The notes: a model not told the origin generated them from the sequence alone. DNA of 35,517 nt from Paracoccaceae bacterium (GCA_020630695.1 JAHDIS010000045.1:1-35517), one strand, 5' to 3'; numbered from the stretch's first letter, positions 25,715 through 34,165 are shown. A program made the numbers and translations.

Positions 25715-26941
25715 TCAGGCGGCGTCCAGCCCTTTGAGCTGTCTTGCACGCCAGATTACGAAAACGATCGCAAAGATTGAGGCCGCCGATGTCGCAAACA
25801 TGAGCCACAACAGCGGCCAAACGCCTGATCCGGGCTGGAGCAGGGCGCCCGCGATCGCTGAAAGCGCCGCGCCGCCACCCAGCATGATCGATCCGCCCAG
25901 ACCAGATGCTGTGCCGGCAAGATGCGGACGAACAGACAGCATGCCCGCCGTTGCATTCGGAATGGTCATGCCGTTGCCCAATCCCACAAAGGTCATGAAA
26001 CCAAAAAAGCTTAAGGCTGTGCCTGCGCCAACCCAGAAGAATAGCATCGACAGGACCATGCCGATGGTCACGATCCAGCAGCCGACAAAAACCATGGTGT
26101 TCACACCGATGCGCGCAGAGTACCGGCCGGAAATGAAATTGCCTGCAAAGTACCCCACGGCGGGCGCGCCGAAGTAGAACCCCAGTTCCGCCGGGCTAAG
26201 GCCAAACACTTCTGTTCCGACGAAAGGGGCGCCGCCAAGATATGAAAAGAACGCCCCAGACGCACAGGCCGAGGACAAGGCGTAGCCCCAAAATCGCGGA
26301 CTGGTGAGAAGCTCAGGATATTCACGAAATTGCTGACCCAACGTCAAACCGCTCTTCTGGGCGGTTTCTCCAAGGTCGCGCCAGCTCAGCCAGAGCATTC
26401 CCAGACCCAGCAGTAGCAATAGCCAAAAGTTGGCCTTCCAGCCCATGGCCTCTTCGAGCAATCCGCCGATTGCCGGGCCAATCATCGGGACCACGGCCAT
26501 ACCCATAGTCACATAGCCAATCATTGAGGCCGCTTCGTCCTGCGGAACGATATCCCGGACAACTGCACGCGACAGCACCATGGCCACGACGATCACCGCC
26601 TGACACATGCGAAAGAACAGGAACATCCAGACGGATGTGGCAAGGATACAGCCTAGGGTGGCCACGCAAAACAATGCGATGCCCCACAAAATGACCGGCC
26701 TGCGCCCCAGTTTGTCCGAGATCGGTCCGATCAGAAGCTGCAGGACGGCGTTTACACCCAGATAGACCGCGACGGACAATTGCATCAGGCGGTATTCCGT
26801 ATCGAACCACTCGGTCATCTGCGGAAGGCTGGGCAGGAAGATGTTCATGACCAGCGCGGACAGACCGGCCAGAAAGACAAGGGTCACGATATGAGGCGGG
26901 GTGGTGCGATCCAAAAAACGCACGGCTTGGCGACTTGGCAT
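25715..26941 (-). CDS. MFS exporter, Bcr/CflA (multidrug efflux) type
   Basis: A 408-residue, 12-helix major facilitator. Motif A is readable at about 72-82 ([11 protein letters not shown]), and the antiporter-type motif C region appears near [14 protein letters not shown]. The Bcr/CflA subgroup exports drugs such as bicyclomycin and chloramphenicol, and some members move cysteine; the substrate here is unknown. It lies between pccR and pccB, co-directional with pccR with only 43 bp between, and divergent from pccB with 177 bp of shared regulatory DNA. That location suggests it could respond to the same regulator. Confidence 0.88.
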   Translation of the reverse strand: MPSRQAVRFLDRTTPPHIVTLVFLAGLSALVMNIFLPSLPQMTEWFDTEYRLMQLSVAVYLGVNAVLQLLIGPISDKLGRRPVILWGIALFCVATLGCILATSVWMFLFFRMCQAVIVVAMVLSRAVVRDIVPQDEAASMIGYVTMGMAVVPMIGPAIGGLLEEAMGWKANFWLLLLLGLGMLWLSWRDLGETAQKSGLTLGQQFREYPELLTSPRFWGYALSSACASGAFFSYLGGAPFVGTEVFGLSPAELGFYFGAPAVGYFAGNFISGRYSARIGVNTMVFVGCWIVTIGMVLSMLFFWVGAGTALSFFGFMTFVGLGNGMTIPNATAGMLSVRPHLAGTASGLGGSIMLGGGAALSAIAGALLQPGSGVWPLLWLMFATSAASIFAIVFVIWRARQLKGLDAA

Positions 26942-27011
26942 TCTGAATCAGTTAGGCTGATCGCAGGGCTTTGTCCATGTGGCTCGTACGGCGGGATTCG
27001 AAAATTTACAC

Positions 27012-27056
27012 TTTGCAATTTGCTAACAGATGTATTTTCAAACTTTGCAAATTTGC
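27012..27056. promoter_or_regulatory. TTTGCAAA motifs upstream of pccB: candidate PccR operator
   Basis: A perfect palindrome TTTGCAAA lies at 27044-27051 inside CTTTGCAAATTTGC, and a close copy CTTTGCAATTTGC begins at 27011. They lie 68 and about 100 bp before the pccB start. This is the class of sequence known for RamB/PccR regulators. The region is shared with the divergent exporter gene, so both could be controlled. Confidence 0.65.
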
Positions 27057-27118
27057 CATTCTGTTCTTGCTGCAACTGCAAAGGCAAGTATGTTGCGCGA
27101 AACAGCAAAGGGATGGCC

Positions 27119-28651
27119 ATGAAAGACATTCTCGCAGAACTTCAGGATCGTCGCGAAAACGCGCGCCTTGGTGGTGGACAGAAACGCATCGACGCACAGC
27201 ACGGCCGCGGCAAGCTGACAGCACGCGAACGGATCGATCTGTTGCTCGATGAAGGCAGCTTTGAAGAATACGACACCTTTGTCGCGCATCGCTGCACCGA
27301 CTTCGGCATGGAAAAGAACCGCCCCTATGGCGATGGGGTTGTGACTGGCTGGGGTACGATCAATGGTCGAATGGTCTATGTCTTCAGTCAGGACTTCACC
27401 GTTCTGGGTGGTTCGGTTTCGGCGACCCATGCTGCGAAAATCTGCAAGATCATGGACATGGCGATGCAAAACGGTGCGCCAGTCATTGGCATCAATGACT
27501 CGGGCGGCGCCCGTATTCAGGAAGGTGTCGACAGCCTTGCTGGTTACGGCGAAGTGTTCCAGCGCAATATCATGGCCTCTGGCGTGGTGCCGCAGATCAG
27601 TCTGATCATGGGGCCTTGTGCGGGTGGTGCTGTATACAGCCCTGCGATGACCGACTTCATCTTTATGGTCAAAGACAGCTCTTACATGTTTGTGACGGGC
27701 CCGGACGTGGTCAAAACCGTCACCAATGAGCAGGTCACAGCCGAAGAGCTGGGCGGTGCGAGCACGCATACCAAGAAAAGCTCGGTCGCCGATGGGGCAT
27801 TCGAAAACGACGTGGAGGCGATCGCCGAAGTGCGCCGTCTGGTCGATTTCTTGCCCAGTTCGAACCGCGAAAAGCCGCCTGTGCGTCCGTTTTTTGATGA
27901 CGTGGATCGGATCGAGACATCGCTCGATACGCTTGTTCCGGAAAATCCGAACACGCCTTACGACATGAAAGAACTGATCAACAAGATCGCGGACGAAGGT
28001 GACTTTTACGAAATCCAGGAAGATTTCGCCAAGAACATCATCACCGGCTTCATCCGTCTTGAAGGCCAGACGGTCGGTGTCGTGGCCAACCAGCCTTTGG
28101 TGCTGGCCGGCGTTCTGGATATCGACAGCGCCCGCAAAGCGGCCCGTTTTGTCCGTTTCTGCGATGCCTTTGAAATTCCAATTCTCAGCCTTGTCGACGT
28201 GCCCGGGTTCCTGCCCGGCACAGGTCAGGAGTATCGCGGTGTGATCAAGCACGGCGCAAAGCTGCTCTTTGCCTATGGCGAAGCGACCGTGCCCAAAGTG
28301 ACGCTGATTACCCGCAAGAGCTATGGCGGCGCCTATGTTGTTATGGCTTCCAAGCATCTGCGCGCTGACGTGAACTATGCCTGGCCCACCTCGGAAATCG
28401 CGGTGATGGGCGCCAAGGGCGCGACCGAAATCATTCATCGTGCCGATCTGGGTGATCCGGAGAAGATCGCGGCCCATACGGCGGAATACGAAGATCGTTT
28501 TGCCAACCCGTTTGTGGCGGCCGAGCGTGGCTTTATCGATGAGGTGATCCAGCCGCGTTCGACACGCAAGCGCGTGGCCCGCGCCTTTGCCATGCTGCGC
28601 GGCAAGAAGCAGTCCATGCCTTGGAAAAAGCACGACAACATCCCGCTGTAA
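27119..28651 (+). CDS. pccB: Propionyl-CoA carboxylase beta (carboxyltransferase) subunit
   Basis: A 510-residue carboxyltransferase that moves CO2 from carboxybiotin on PccA to propionyl-CoA, giving methylmalonyl-CoA. Landmarks are the N-terminal [21 protein letters not shown], the N-domain oxyanion region [14 protein letters not shown] (about 130-143), [12 protein letters not shown], the C-domain [13 protein letters not shown] (about 360-372) and [12 protein letters not shown]. The acyl-CoA carboxylase family shares these; the neighbouring pccR, pccA and mutase make the propionyl-CoA assignment firm. The ATG at 27119 is used because AAAGGG is correctly spaced; an ATG 6 bp upstream sits directly on that site. 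Confidence 0.97.
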   Translation: MKDILAELQDRRENARLGGGQKRIDAQHGRGKLTARERIDLLLDEGSFEEYDTFVAHRCTDFGMEKNRPYGDGVVTGWGTINGRMVYVFSQDFTVLGGSVSATHAAKICKIMDMAMQNGAPVIGINDSGGARIQEGVDSLAGYGEVFQRNIMASGVVPQISLIMGPCAGGAVYSPAMTDFIFMVKDSSYMFVTGPDVVKTVTNEQVTAEELGGASTHTKKSSVADGAFENDVEAIAEVRRLVDFLPSSNREKPPVRPFFDDVDRIETSLDTLVPENPNTPYDMKELINKIADEGDFYEIQEDFAKNIITGFIRLEGQTVGVVANQPLVLAGVLDIDSARKAARFVRFCDAFEIPILSLVDVPGFLPGTGQEYRGVIKHGAKLLFAYGEATVPKVTLITRKSYGGAYVVMASKHLRADVNYAWPTSEIAVMGAKGATEIIHRADLGDPEKIAAHTAEYEDRFANPFVAAERGFIDEVIQPRSTRKRVARAFAMLRGKKQSMPWKKHDNIPL

Positions 28652-28665
28652 GCGCGGGGTGCCTG

Positions 28666-28691
28666 CCTGCGCCCGGTTGGGTGCGGGCTTT
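28666..28691 (+). terminator. Weak hairpin after pccB
   Basis: CCTGCGCCC (28666-28674) and GGGTGCGGG (28679-28687) form a GC-rich stem with two G-T pairs and a 4-nt loop, followed by CTTTG only. It lies 15 bp after pccB and before the next co-directional gene. It may slow or process the transcript rather than end it. Confidence 0.35.
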
Positions 28692-28729
28692 GTCGGGGTT
28701 GCCTCGACGGGTTCGGAAAAAGGAATGAG

Positions 28730-29080
28730 ATGAGCCGCAAACGCTGGCATATCGACGTACAGGAGGGCTGCTACACGCTGGCCCGCCACTGGCCGCCGCG
28801 TTTCGACGTGGAGGCACGGGCAGTGTTTCCTGCTGCGCGGCCGGGGCGCTTGGCTCAGCAGATCCGTCAGGATCTTTGGCGCAAGTTTCAGCACTTGCGC
28901 GGTTTCTCTCCGGTGATACAAATCTCTGAGCAAACAGGTGCCGATGGTCTGATCGTGCGCGCAGGGGGCCGGGTGATGCGCCCGCTGCCTGCTGAAACAG
29001 CCAACTGGATCACGGCCCTTTTGGAAAACCCCGCACATCGTGCGCGGTGGATATCCTGGGCGCAGGAGCGGCGAACATGA
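28730..29080 (+). CDS. Small protein of unknown function in the pcc locus
   Basis: A 116-residue, basic protein rich in Arg and Trp (WHIDVQEGCYTLARHWPPRF). I do not recognise a family. Codon use looks like that of its neighbours and the start at 28730 has AAAGGAA about 7 bp upstream. Its last codons overlap the start of the next gene by 4 bp (ATGA), so the two are translationally coupled. It lies 78 bp after pccB and belongs to the run of small genes between pccB and pccA. Confidence 0.7.
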   Translation: MSRKRWHIDVQEGCYTLARHWPPRFDVEARAVFPAARPGRLAQQIRQDLWRKFQHLRGFSPVIQISEQTGADGLIVRAGGRVMRPLPAETANWITALLENPAHRARWISWAQERRT

Positions 29081-29544
29081 ATGCGCCGCTGCCCGTGTCC
29101 TACACCCCGGCTGCGGCCAGGGGTAACGCAGCCCCGGCGGGAGGAGCCCGGAAACGGGGTCGGGGCTGCATTCTTTCCATTGTGATGGCTTTGCTCGGCT
29201 CTGCCGCTCTGGCGGAGAAGATGGACGTGCCTTCCGGGCTGGATGTGCAGTTCCACGATATGATCCACAATGAGATGGGCGACGGGCTGACCTATCGGTT
29301 CCGCTTTGTTGCGCCGGACATTGGAAAGCCGGGCCATGACTTCATGTCAGTCAATACGGATATGGAATTCCTGTGTACCGAATACGCCCTTCCGCGTGTT
29401 TCAAATATTGGCCCGCAACCATCGCGTATCGTGGTGACGTTTATGCAGGAACCGGTGGAATTCGGCGTCGCAAACCCGGAAGTTGTCCAGTTTTTCGAGA
29501 GCTACAGCATCGAAAACGACCTCTGCATCTGGGAGGTTTTCTGA
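29077..29544 (+). CDS. Exported protein, DUF6497-like
   Basis: A 155-residue protein. A long basic N-terminus (to about residue 35) leads to a hydrophobic signal core (ILSIVMALLGSAALA). The mature part begins DVPSGLDVQFHDMI and contains YRFRFVAPDI, EFLCTEYALP and ending NDLCIWEVF; two cysteines could pair. From memory it resembles the DUF6497 proteins found near pcc genes in Rhodobacteraceae. The ATG at 29077 overlaps the previous stop codon and has AGGAG upstream. Function unknown. Confidence 0.78.
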   Translation: MNAPLPVSYTPAAARGNAAPAGGARKRGRGCILSIVMALLGSAALAEKMDVPSGLDVQFHDMIHNEMGDGLTYRFRFVAPDIGKPGHDFMSVNTDMEFLCTEYALPRVSNIGPQPSRIVVTFMQEPVEFGVANPEVVQFFESYSIENDLCIWEVF

Positions 29545-29711
29545 TGATTCCACAATATCTTGCGCATCGACTCTCATGTGGACAACTATTTGAGGCTTTG
29601 GTGTCACAACCCTTGTCGGCTTTCCCGATTTCGTATCTTTTTTCCCGCGTCTCGGCTATCTTGAGCGTCGATTGCACCCAAGCAATCTTTACCTCGAAAG
29701 CGGGACGGGCG

Positions 29712-29721
29712 GTGCCACGTG
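29712..29721. promoter_or_regulatory. Palindrome GCCACGTGGC upstream of small lipoprotein
   Basis: A perfect 10-bp palindrome lies 38 bp before the start of the 48-residue lipoprotein gene, in a 214-bp gap with no other gene. It could be part of an operator; nothing here identifies the binding protein. Confidence 0.3.
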
Positions 29722-29758
29722 GCGCCGCAAGTTTCGTGGAACCTGACAGGAGTAAGAG

Positions 29759-29905
29759 ATGTCCAAGAGCATCAAGTTGCTTGCCATGCTGGGTCTTGTT
29801 GCAGGCGTTGCCGCTTGCGGTGGCAAGTCCTCGGAAGAAGAGTTCATCGTGGTCGACCCAGAGCCGATCAGCGTTGAGCCTGTCTACACAGGCAAGTATA
29901 AATAA
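29759..29905 (+). CDS. 48-residue lipoprotein
   Basis: A short gene with a clear signal: AGGAG about 6 bp upstream of the ATG, then SKSIKLLAMLGLVAGVAAC, a textbook lipoprotein signal with lipobox VAAC (Cys20). The mature peptide of 29 residues is acidic (GGKSSEEEFIVVDPEPIS) and ends VYTGKYK. An intrinsic terminator follows 8 bp after the stop, so this is the last gene of its transcript or a single-gene unit. Function unknown. Similar small lipoproteins are common in Rhodobacteraceae. Confidence 0.88.
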   Translation: MSKSIKLLAMLGLVAGVAACGGKSSEEEFIVVDPEPISVEPVYTGKYK

Positions 29906-29911
29906 GATCAC

Positions 29912-29945
29912 TGCGGGACGGGCTTTTTCGTCCGTCCCGTTTTTC
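29912..29945 (+). terminator. Intrinsic terminator after the small lipoprotein
   Basis: CGGGACGG (29914-29921) pairs with CCGTCCCG (29932-29939) across a 10-nt loop, followed by a five-T run. It ends the transcript of the 48-residue lipoprotein. Confidence 0.88.
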
Positions 29946-29983
29946 GCCCCTCTCTCGCGGGCCCTTTTTGATGGGGGTCGGGC

Positions 29984-30343
29984 ATGCTGAAGCACCGCGG
30001 ATTCCCCGGACGTCTTCCGGGAACAGATTTTCAATTCACTTTGCGCCGCGCGAACCCCAAGGGGGCGACTCCGATTGTGGCCCGCGAACGGTATCGTGAC
30101 CGTCGGCCACCGGACAAACGCGCAGATGCGGCGTTCATGGCTGCGCTGTGGCAGCACTTCGGAAACGAACCCTTCGAGCGTGGAAACCTCGATGCCGGAC
30201 GCCTGAGCTGGCTTTTTGGCCGCGAAGTTCTGCCGGTCGATGATCCATTCGATCCAGAAGACTACGACGCTTTGCTGGTTATCGACGAAGATGCAGCGCG
30301 GCTGTCTTTTCCCGAAGCGTTTGAGCCGGGGGATTTGGCATGA
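29984..30343 (+). CDS. Small protein of unknown function in the pcc locus
   Basis: A 119-residue cytoplasmic protein, Arg-rich at the start (GFPGRLPGTDFQFTLRRANP) and acidic toward the end (DPEDYDALLVIDEDAARL). No family is recognised. The ribosome-binding site is weak (GGGGTCGGG). Composition and codon use look like real coding sequence. It lies after the terminator of the lipoprotein gene, so it probably has its own promoter. Confidence 0.6.
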   Translation: MLKHRGFPGRLPGTDFQFTLRRANPKGATPIVARERYRDRRPPDKRADAAFMAALWQHFGNEPFERGNLDAGRLSWLFGREVLPVDDPFDPEDYDALLVIDEDAARLSFPEAFEPGDLA

Positions 30344-30677
30344 TCCCGCCGAGCACATCAGGCTTTGCGCAGACTGTTGCCGAAAATTCGCGCCTTGGTA
30401 GATCGATCTTTGCACAATGCCAATCTGGTGACAGGCTTGCTCTCACACGTGTGCGGGGCTTTTCCAAGCCGCTCAGATTTCACCGTGACCCTTCCCCTGT
30501 CGGGCGGCCCGGAATGTCCCCTTTCCGGCCGCCCGCTTTTTCGTTTTTTCGATCTAAGCCCATGAATCAGCAAGGTTTTGCTGGAAATGGATCATTGGAG
30601 AAACGATACTGGATATCTGTGTTCAAATACGGCGCAATGCCCCTGCGATCTCTTGATCCCAAGCAGGAGGGTAAAGC
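30344..30677. other. Gap without a convincing gene, containing a strong terminator
   Basis: This 334-bp stretch has open frames, none with clear protein character. It carries an intrinsic terminator at about 30500-30547. Since the terminator is about 160-200 bp after the preceding gene, a short untranslated RNA or a long 3' UTR ending there is possible. No promoter consensus could be identified with confidence. Confidence 0.5.
30500..30547 (+). terminator. Intrinsic terminator in the pccB-pccA interval
   Basis: CGGGCGGCC-CGGA (30501-30513) pairs with TCCGGCCGCCCG (30524-30535), giving a long GC stem followed by CTTTTTCGTTTTTTCG. It is among the strongest terminators in the window, yet no evident gene ends just before it. 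Confidence 0.85.
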
Positions 30678-30881
30678 ATGTACGTGTTCCGAACGAGTAT
30701 CTCAATTTTCGCCCTGTGCGTGTGTTCGTCCTGTGGTGACACTCTGGGTGAACAAGCGTTGTTTGGCGCGGGCGCCGGAGGTGCGGCTGCGGTGGCAACC
30801 GACGGCGATCTCATCACGGGTGCGGCCATCGGGGCTGCGGGCAACATCGCCTATTGCCGAAAGTATCCATCACGCTGCTAG
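30678..30881 (+). CDS. 67-residue exported glycine-zipper protein
   Basis: A short protein with a good AGGAGG site 7-12 bp upstream. The N-terminus (YVFRTSISIFALCVCSSC) is hydrophobic and ends with an imperfect lipobox, so it may be a lipoprotein (Cys19). It continues into a Gly/Ala-rich stretch (LFGAGAGGAAAVATDGDLI, then GAAIGAAGNIAYC) of the glycine-zipper kind that inserts in membranes. A terminator lies 30 bp after the stop. Function unknown. Confidence 0.72.
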   Translation: MYVFRTSISIFALCVCSSCGDTLGEQALFGAGAGGAAAVATDGDLITGAAIGAAGNIAYCRKYPSRC

Positions 30882-30910
30882 CACCGCGCGCAGCGTCGTT
30901 CTTCGTATTC

Positions 30911-30946
30911 GGACCGCAGGGACATGGCGCCCTCGCGGTCCTTTTT
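30911..30946 (+). terminator. Intrinsic terminator before pccA
   Basis: GGACCGCAGGG (30911-30921) pairs with CCCTCGCGGTCC (30930-30941), with one unpaired base, followed by a five-T run. It ends the transcript of the 67-residue protein, so pccA, starting 59 bp later, needs its own promoter or read-through. Confidence 0.85.
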
Positions 30947-31004
30947 CATGTGCTCGTCCGGGACTGTCCGGCGGCTGCCAAAGTTTCACAAGAAAGGGAC
31001 AGCA

Positions 31005-33023
31005 ATGTTCGACAAGATCCTGATCGCGAACCGTGGCGAAATCGCGTGCCGCGTCATCAAGACAGCCCGCAAGATGGGCATCAAGACCGTCGCGATCTAT
31101 TCCGATGCCGACAAAAACGCGCTGCACGTCGAAATGGCGGACGAAGCGGTTCACATTGGCCCGCCGCCTGCAAACCAGTCCTACATCGTGATCGACAAGG
31201 TCATGGATGCGATCAAGAAATCGGGCGCTCAGGCTGTGCATCCCGGCTACGGCTTTCTTTCTGAAAACGCCAAGTTCGCAGAGGCGCTGGAAGCGGCTGG
31301 CGTTGCCTTTATCGGGCCGCCTAAGGGCGCGATCGAAGCCATGGGCGACAAGATCACGTCGAAAAAGATCGCTCAGGAAGCGGACGTCAGCACTGTGCCC
31401 GGCTATATGGGCTTGATCGAGGACGCTGACGAAGCGGTCAAGATTTCCAATGAGATCGGGTACCCCGTGATGATCAAAGCCTCTGCCGGTGGCGGCGGCA
31501 AGGGGATGCGGATTGCTTGGAACGATGAAGAATGCCGGGAAGGCTTCCAGTCGTCCAAGAACGAGGCGGCAAACAGCTTTGGCGACGACCGTATCTTTAT
31601 CGAAAAGTTTGTCACGCAGCCGCGCCACATCGAAATTCAGGTGCTTTGCGACGCCCACGGCAACGGCATCTACCTGAACGAACGAGAATGTTCGATCCAG
31701 CGCCGGAACCAAAAGGTTGTCGAAGAAGCCCCGTCGCCATTCCTCGACGAAGCGACCCGCAAGGCCATGGGCGAACAGTCGGTCGCATTGGCCAAGGCCG
31801 TTGGCTATACCAGCGCGGGTACGGTTGAATTCATCGTCGACGGGGACAAGAATTTCTACTTCCTCGAAATGAACACCCGCCTGCAGGTGGAACATCCGGT
31901 CACGGAACTGATCACCGGTGTCGATCTGGTCGAACAGATGATCCGCGTCGCCAACGGCGAGCCGCTGAACATCACGCAGGACGATGTCCAGATCAATGGC
32001 TGGGCGATTGAAAACCGCCTTTATGCCGAAGACCCCTATCGCAACTTCCTGCCATCGATTGGGCGTCTGACCCGCTACCGTCCGCCCGCCGAAGGGGAAC
32101 TGGGCGACGGCATCGTGCGAAACGACACTGGTGTCTACGAAGGTGGCGAAATCAGCATGTACTACGATCCGATGATCGCCAAGCTGTGCACATGGGCTCC
32201 GACCCGAGAGGGCGCCATCGAAGTGATGCGCAACGCGCTCGACAGCTTTGAAGTCGAAGGCATCGGGCACAACCTGCCATTCGTCGCGGCGGTTATGGAC
32301 CATCCCAAGTTTATCAGCGGTGACATGACCACGGCCTTTATTGCCGAAGAATACCCTGATGGCTTTGAGGGTGTTTCCTTGGCACAGGACGAACTGCGCC
32401 GGGTTGCGGCAGCTGCAGCGGCAATGAACCGGGTTGCGGAAATTCGCCGCGCGCGGATTTCGGGCCGTCTGGATAACCACGAACGCCGGGTTGGTGAAGA
32501 TTGGGTCGTCACCCTCAAAGGCGGCGTGCCGGGCGAAGATGTTCCATGGCCGGTCAAGATCGAAGCCGATCAGGAGGGTTCAAACGTCAAGTTCGAAGAC
32601 GGAAAAACGCTTCGGGTTGAAGGCAATTGGACGCCGGGCGATAGCCTTGCCCATATGATGGTCGATGGCGCGCCTTTGGTGCTGAAAGTTGACAAGGCCA
32701 CACAGGGCTTCCGGCTTAGAACCCGAGGCGCAGACCTGCGTGCACACATTCGTACCCCGCGTCAGGCCGAGCTTGCGGCGCTCATGCCGGAAAAACTGCC
32801 CCCGGATACGTCCAAGATGCTTTTGTGCCCAATGCCGGGCCTGATCGTGAAGGTCGATGTCGCCGAGGGCGACGAGGTTCAGGAAGGTCAGGCGCTCTGC
32901 ACGGTCGAAGCCATGAAGATGGAAAACATCCTGCGGGCCGAACGCAAAGGCGTGGTGTCGAAGATCAACGCCGCAGCAGGTGACAGCCTTGCTGTGGACG
33001 ATGTGATCATGGAGTTCGAATAA
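31005..33023 (+). CDS. pccA: Propionyl-CoA carboxylase alpha subunit (biotin carboxylase / biotin carrier)
   Basis: A 672-residue biotin-dependent subunit. The biotin carboxylase domain (1 to about 450) starts FDKILIANRGEIACRVIKTA, with the ATP-grasp glycine loop KASAGGGGKGMR (about 160-171), HIEIQVLCD and the EMNTRLQVEHPVTE signature (about 288-301). A BT/linker region follows, and the biotinyl domain ends the protein with the modified Lys638 in EAMKMEN. It carboxylates biotin using ATP and bicarbonate, then passes CO2 to PccB. The ATG at 31005 has AGAAAGGG upstream. Length matches PccA rather than the shorter AccC. Confidence 0.97.
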   Translation: MFDKILIANRGEIACRVIKTARKMGIKTVAIYSDADKNALHVEMADEAVHIGPPPANQSYIVIDKVMDAIKKSGAQAVHPGYGFLSENAKFAEALEAAGVAFIGPPKGAIEAMGDKITSKKIAQEADVSTVPGYMGLIEDADEAVKISNEIGYPVMIKASAGGGGKGMRIAWNDEECREGFQSSKNEAANSFGDDRIFIEKFVTQPRHIEIQVLCDAHGNGIYLNERECSIQRRNQKVVEEAPSPFLDEATRKAMGEQSVALAKAVGYTSAGTVEFIVDGDKNFYFLEMNTRLQVEHPVTELITGVDLVEQMIRVANGEPLNITQDDVQINGWAIENRLYAEDPYRNFLPSIGRLTRYRPPAEGELGDGIVRNDTGVYEGGEISMYYDPMIAKLCTWAPTREGAIEVMRNALDSFEVEGIGHNLPFVAAVMDHPKFISGDMTTAFIAEEYPDGFEGVSLAQDELRRVAAAAAAMNRVAEIRRARISGRLDNHERRVGEDWVVTLKGGVPGEDVPWPVKIEADQEGSNVKFEDGKTLRVEGNWTPGDSLAHMMVDGAPLVLKVDKATQGFRLRTRGADLRAHIRTPRQAELAALMPEKLPPDTSKMLLCPMPGLIVKVDVAEGDEVQEGQALCTVEAMKMENILRAERKGVVSKINAAAGDSLAVDDVIMEFE

Positions 33024-33094
33024 CCTACTATGACGCAGGCGTTTGCAGATACGGCCAAGGCAACAAAGTTGAAAGACTTTGGCCGTTATGCTGC

Positions 33095-33120
33095 CCCGGT
33101 TCTTTTCACGGAACCGGGGA
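33095..33120 (+). other. Hairpin just upstream of the lipoprotein start
   Basis: CCCCGGTTC (33095-33103) pairs with GGAACCGGGG (33111-33120) around a short loop, 6 bp before the ATG at 33127. An adjacent weaker pairing, GGCCAAGG (33052-33059) with CTTTGGCC (33076-33083), precedes it. The right arm includes the purine-rich sequence that would serve as ribosome-binding site, so the fold could limit translation. Confidence 0.4.
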
Positions 33121-33126
33121 ATACCT

Positions 33127-33642
33127 ATGCCTGCACGCTGGCTTTCCGCTTTGACAGCGGTGTGCCTTCTGGCGGCCTGCGAGCCGCTGGATACAGAAGA
33201 GGGGCTGCGCCACAGGGCGCAGGCCTGGCTATTCTTGGGGGAAACCCGGGCCTTTGCGGCCGGGCGCGACTGCGCTGTTGCGCGCGTGGATTTGATTTCT
33301 CCTGCGATGCGCGAAAGAGGCGGGCCGCTTCCGGTCTCTTCGGTTCGCGAAGCAATCCCGCATCTGCAAGCCGGCACGACGATTGCCTTTGTGGTGCCGG
33401 GCGCAACGCCCAATCAGGTGTCGGAACAACTGATGTCAGCCCATCTGTTCGAGGGTCTGGGAATGTTGTCGACATTCGTGGGGCCGGGTCGTCGCTGCAT
33501 GGACGATGTTTTCGCGGCACAGGCCTACACGGCGCTGATGGACACGCAAACACTGATGATTTTCGATCCGAAGAACTATGTGATGGTTCTGTTGTATCGT
33601 CCGATTCCAACCGCCTTTGTCATAAGAACCAAGGGCGGCTGA
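33127..33642 (+). CDS. Lipoprotein of unknown function downstream of pccA
   Basis: A 171-residue lipoprotein with a signal peptide and lipobox LAAC (Cys18; PARWLSALTAVCLLAAC). The mature part includes GRDCAVARVDLISPAM and VGPGRRCMDDVFAAQAYTAL, with two further cysteines. I do not recognise the family. It follows pccA by 103 bp on the same strand. An in-frame ATG at 33079 is less likely because it would put a non-signal stretch ahead of the signal peptide. Confidence 0.8.
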   Translation: MPARWLSALTAVCLLAACEPLDTEEGLRHRAQAWLFLGETRAFAAGRDCAVARVDLISPAMRERGGPLPVSSVREAIPHLQAGTTIAFVVPGATPNQVSEQLMSAHLFEGLGMLSTFVGPGRRCMDDVFAAQAYTALMDTQTLMIFDPKNYVMVLLYRPIPTAFVIRTKGG

Positions 33643-33646
33643 CTAC

Positions 33647-34165
33647 TCAGCGTGTTCCGCTGCGCCGATCCCGGATTTCCTGCTGGCGCAATGGCAACTT
33701 GTCGATCGAACGGGAAATTTCACGGACGTCCCAAGGCGCTGGTTTCCGCGCCACGATTGTTCCGTCCTTGGCCATGATGACCAGCATGAAGCCACGCGCC
33801 CTTAATTCGCGCCGCACGGAACTGCGCTGCGCCGGGTCGGTGTCGGTGAGAATGACCACATCGCGTTCCAAGAGCACATCCAGACGGGCATTCAGCAGCT
33901 CCATTTGTTCGATGAACCGAGGGTCCGCAGGGCTGTCCGCGAACACCACAATCGGGCGCCGGATCCAAAGCCAGTCAGCCAGATCGGTCTCTGCCGCCGG
34001 TAGGATGGTGCCCGGTGAAGCATCGTCGGCTTCCGGCAGAGCCGCCGTCTCGTCAACAACGGCGACAACGGACTCGTCTGCAGGGGCTTCGACGGTTTGG
34101 GCAATGCCTACGGAGGCAAGACTGCTCAGCACGGCCGCCCGCGCGATATGGTTAAAGACTTTCAT
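33647..34165 (-). CDS. Exported DUF4174 domain protein
   Basis: A 172-residue protein. Residues 1-22 are a signal peptide (KVFNHIARAAVLSSLASVGIA, ending AQ). An acidic spacer follows, then the DUF4174 domain from about residue 65 (DWLWIRRPIVVFADSPADPRF, in part WLWIRRPIVVFADS) to the end, with the Rossmann/thioredoxin-like layout LLERDVVILTDTD and FMLVIMAKDGTIVARKPAP. Function of DUF4174 is not established. The ATG at 34165 precedes the signal; the open frame upstream lacks such a feature. It is antisense to the pcc genes, converging with the lipoprotein gene over a 4-bp gap. Confidence 0.82.
   Translation of the reverse strand: MKVFNHIARAAVLSSLASVGIAQTVEAPADESVVAVVDETAALPEADDASPGTILPAAETDLADWLWIRRPIVVFADSPADPRFIEQMELLNARLDVLLERDVVILTDTDPAQRSSVRRELRARGFMLVIMAKDGTIVARKPAPWDVREISRSIDKLPLRQQEIRDRRSGTR

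Noticed and set aside
27038-29038. Long open frame opposite pccB
   Set aside because: Antisense to an intact carboxyltransferase gene, with no recognisable motif.
29373-29990. Open frame covering the gap before the 48-residue lipoprotein
   Set aside because: It overlaps the DUF6497-like gene and the lipoprotein gene in another phase and is Ser/Arg-rich without family features.
30365-30565. 66-residue frame (TTG start) in the pccB-pccA interval
   Set aside because: It extends through the terminator stem and T run, has no ribosome-binding site and no signal or domain.
30340-31023. Open frame bridging from the 119-residue gene into pccA
   Set aside because: It runs through two strong terminators and the 67-residue gene in another phase; no protein-like pattern.
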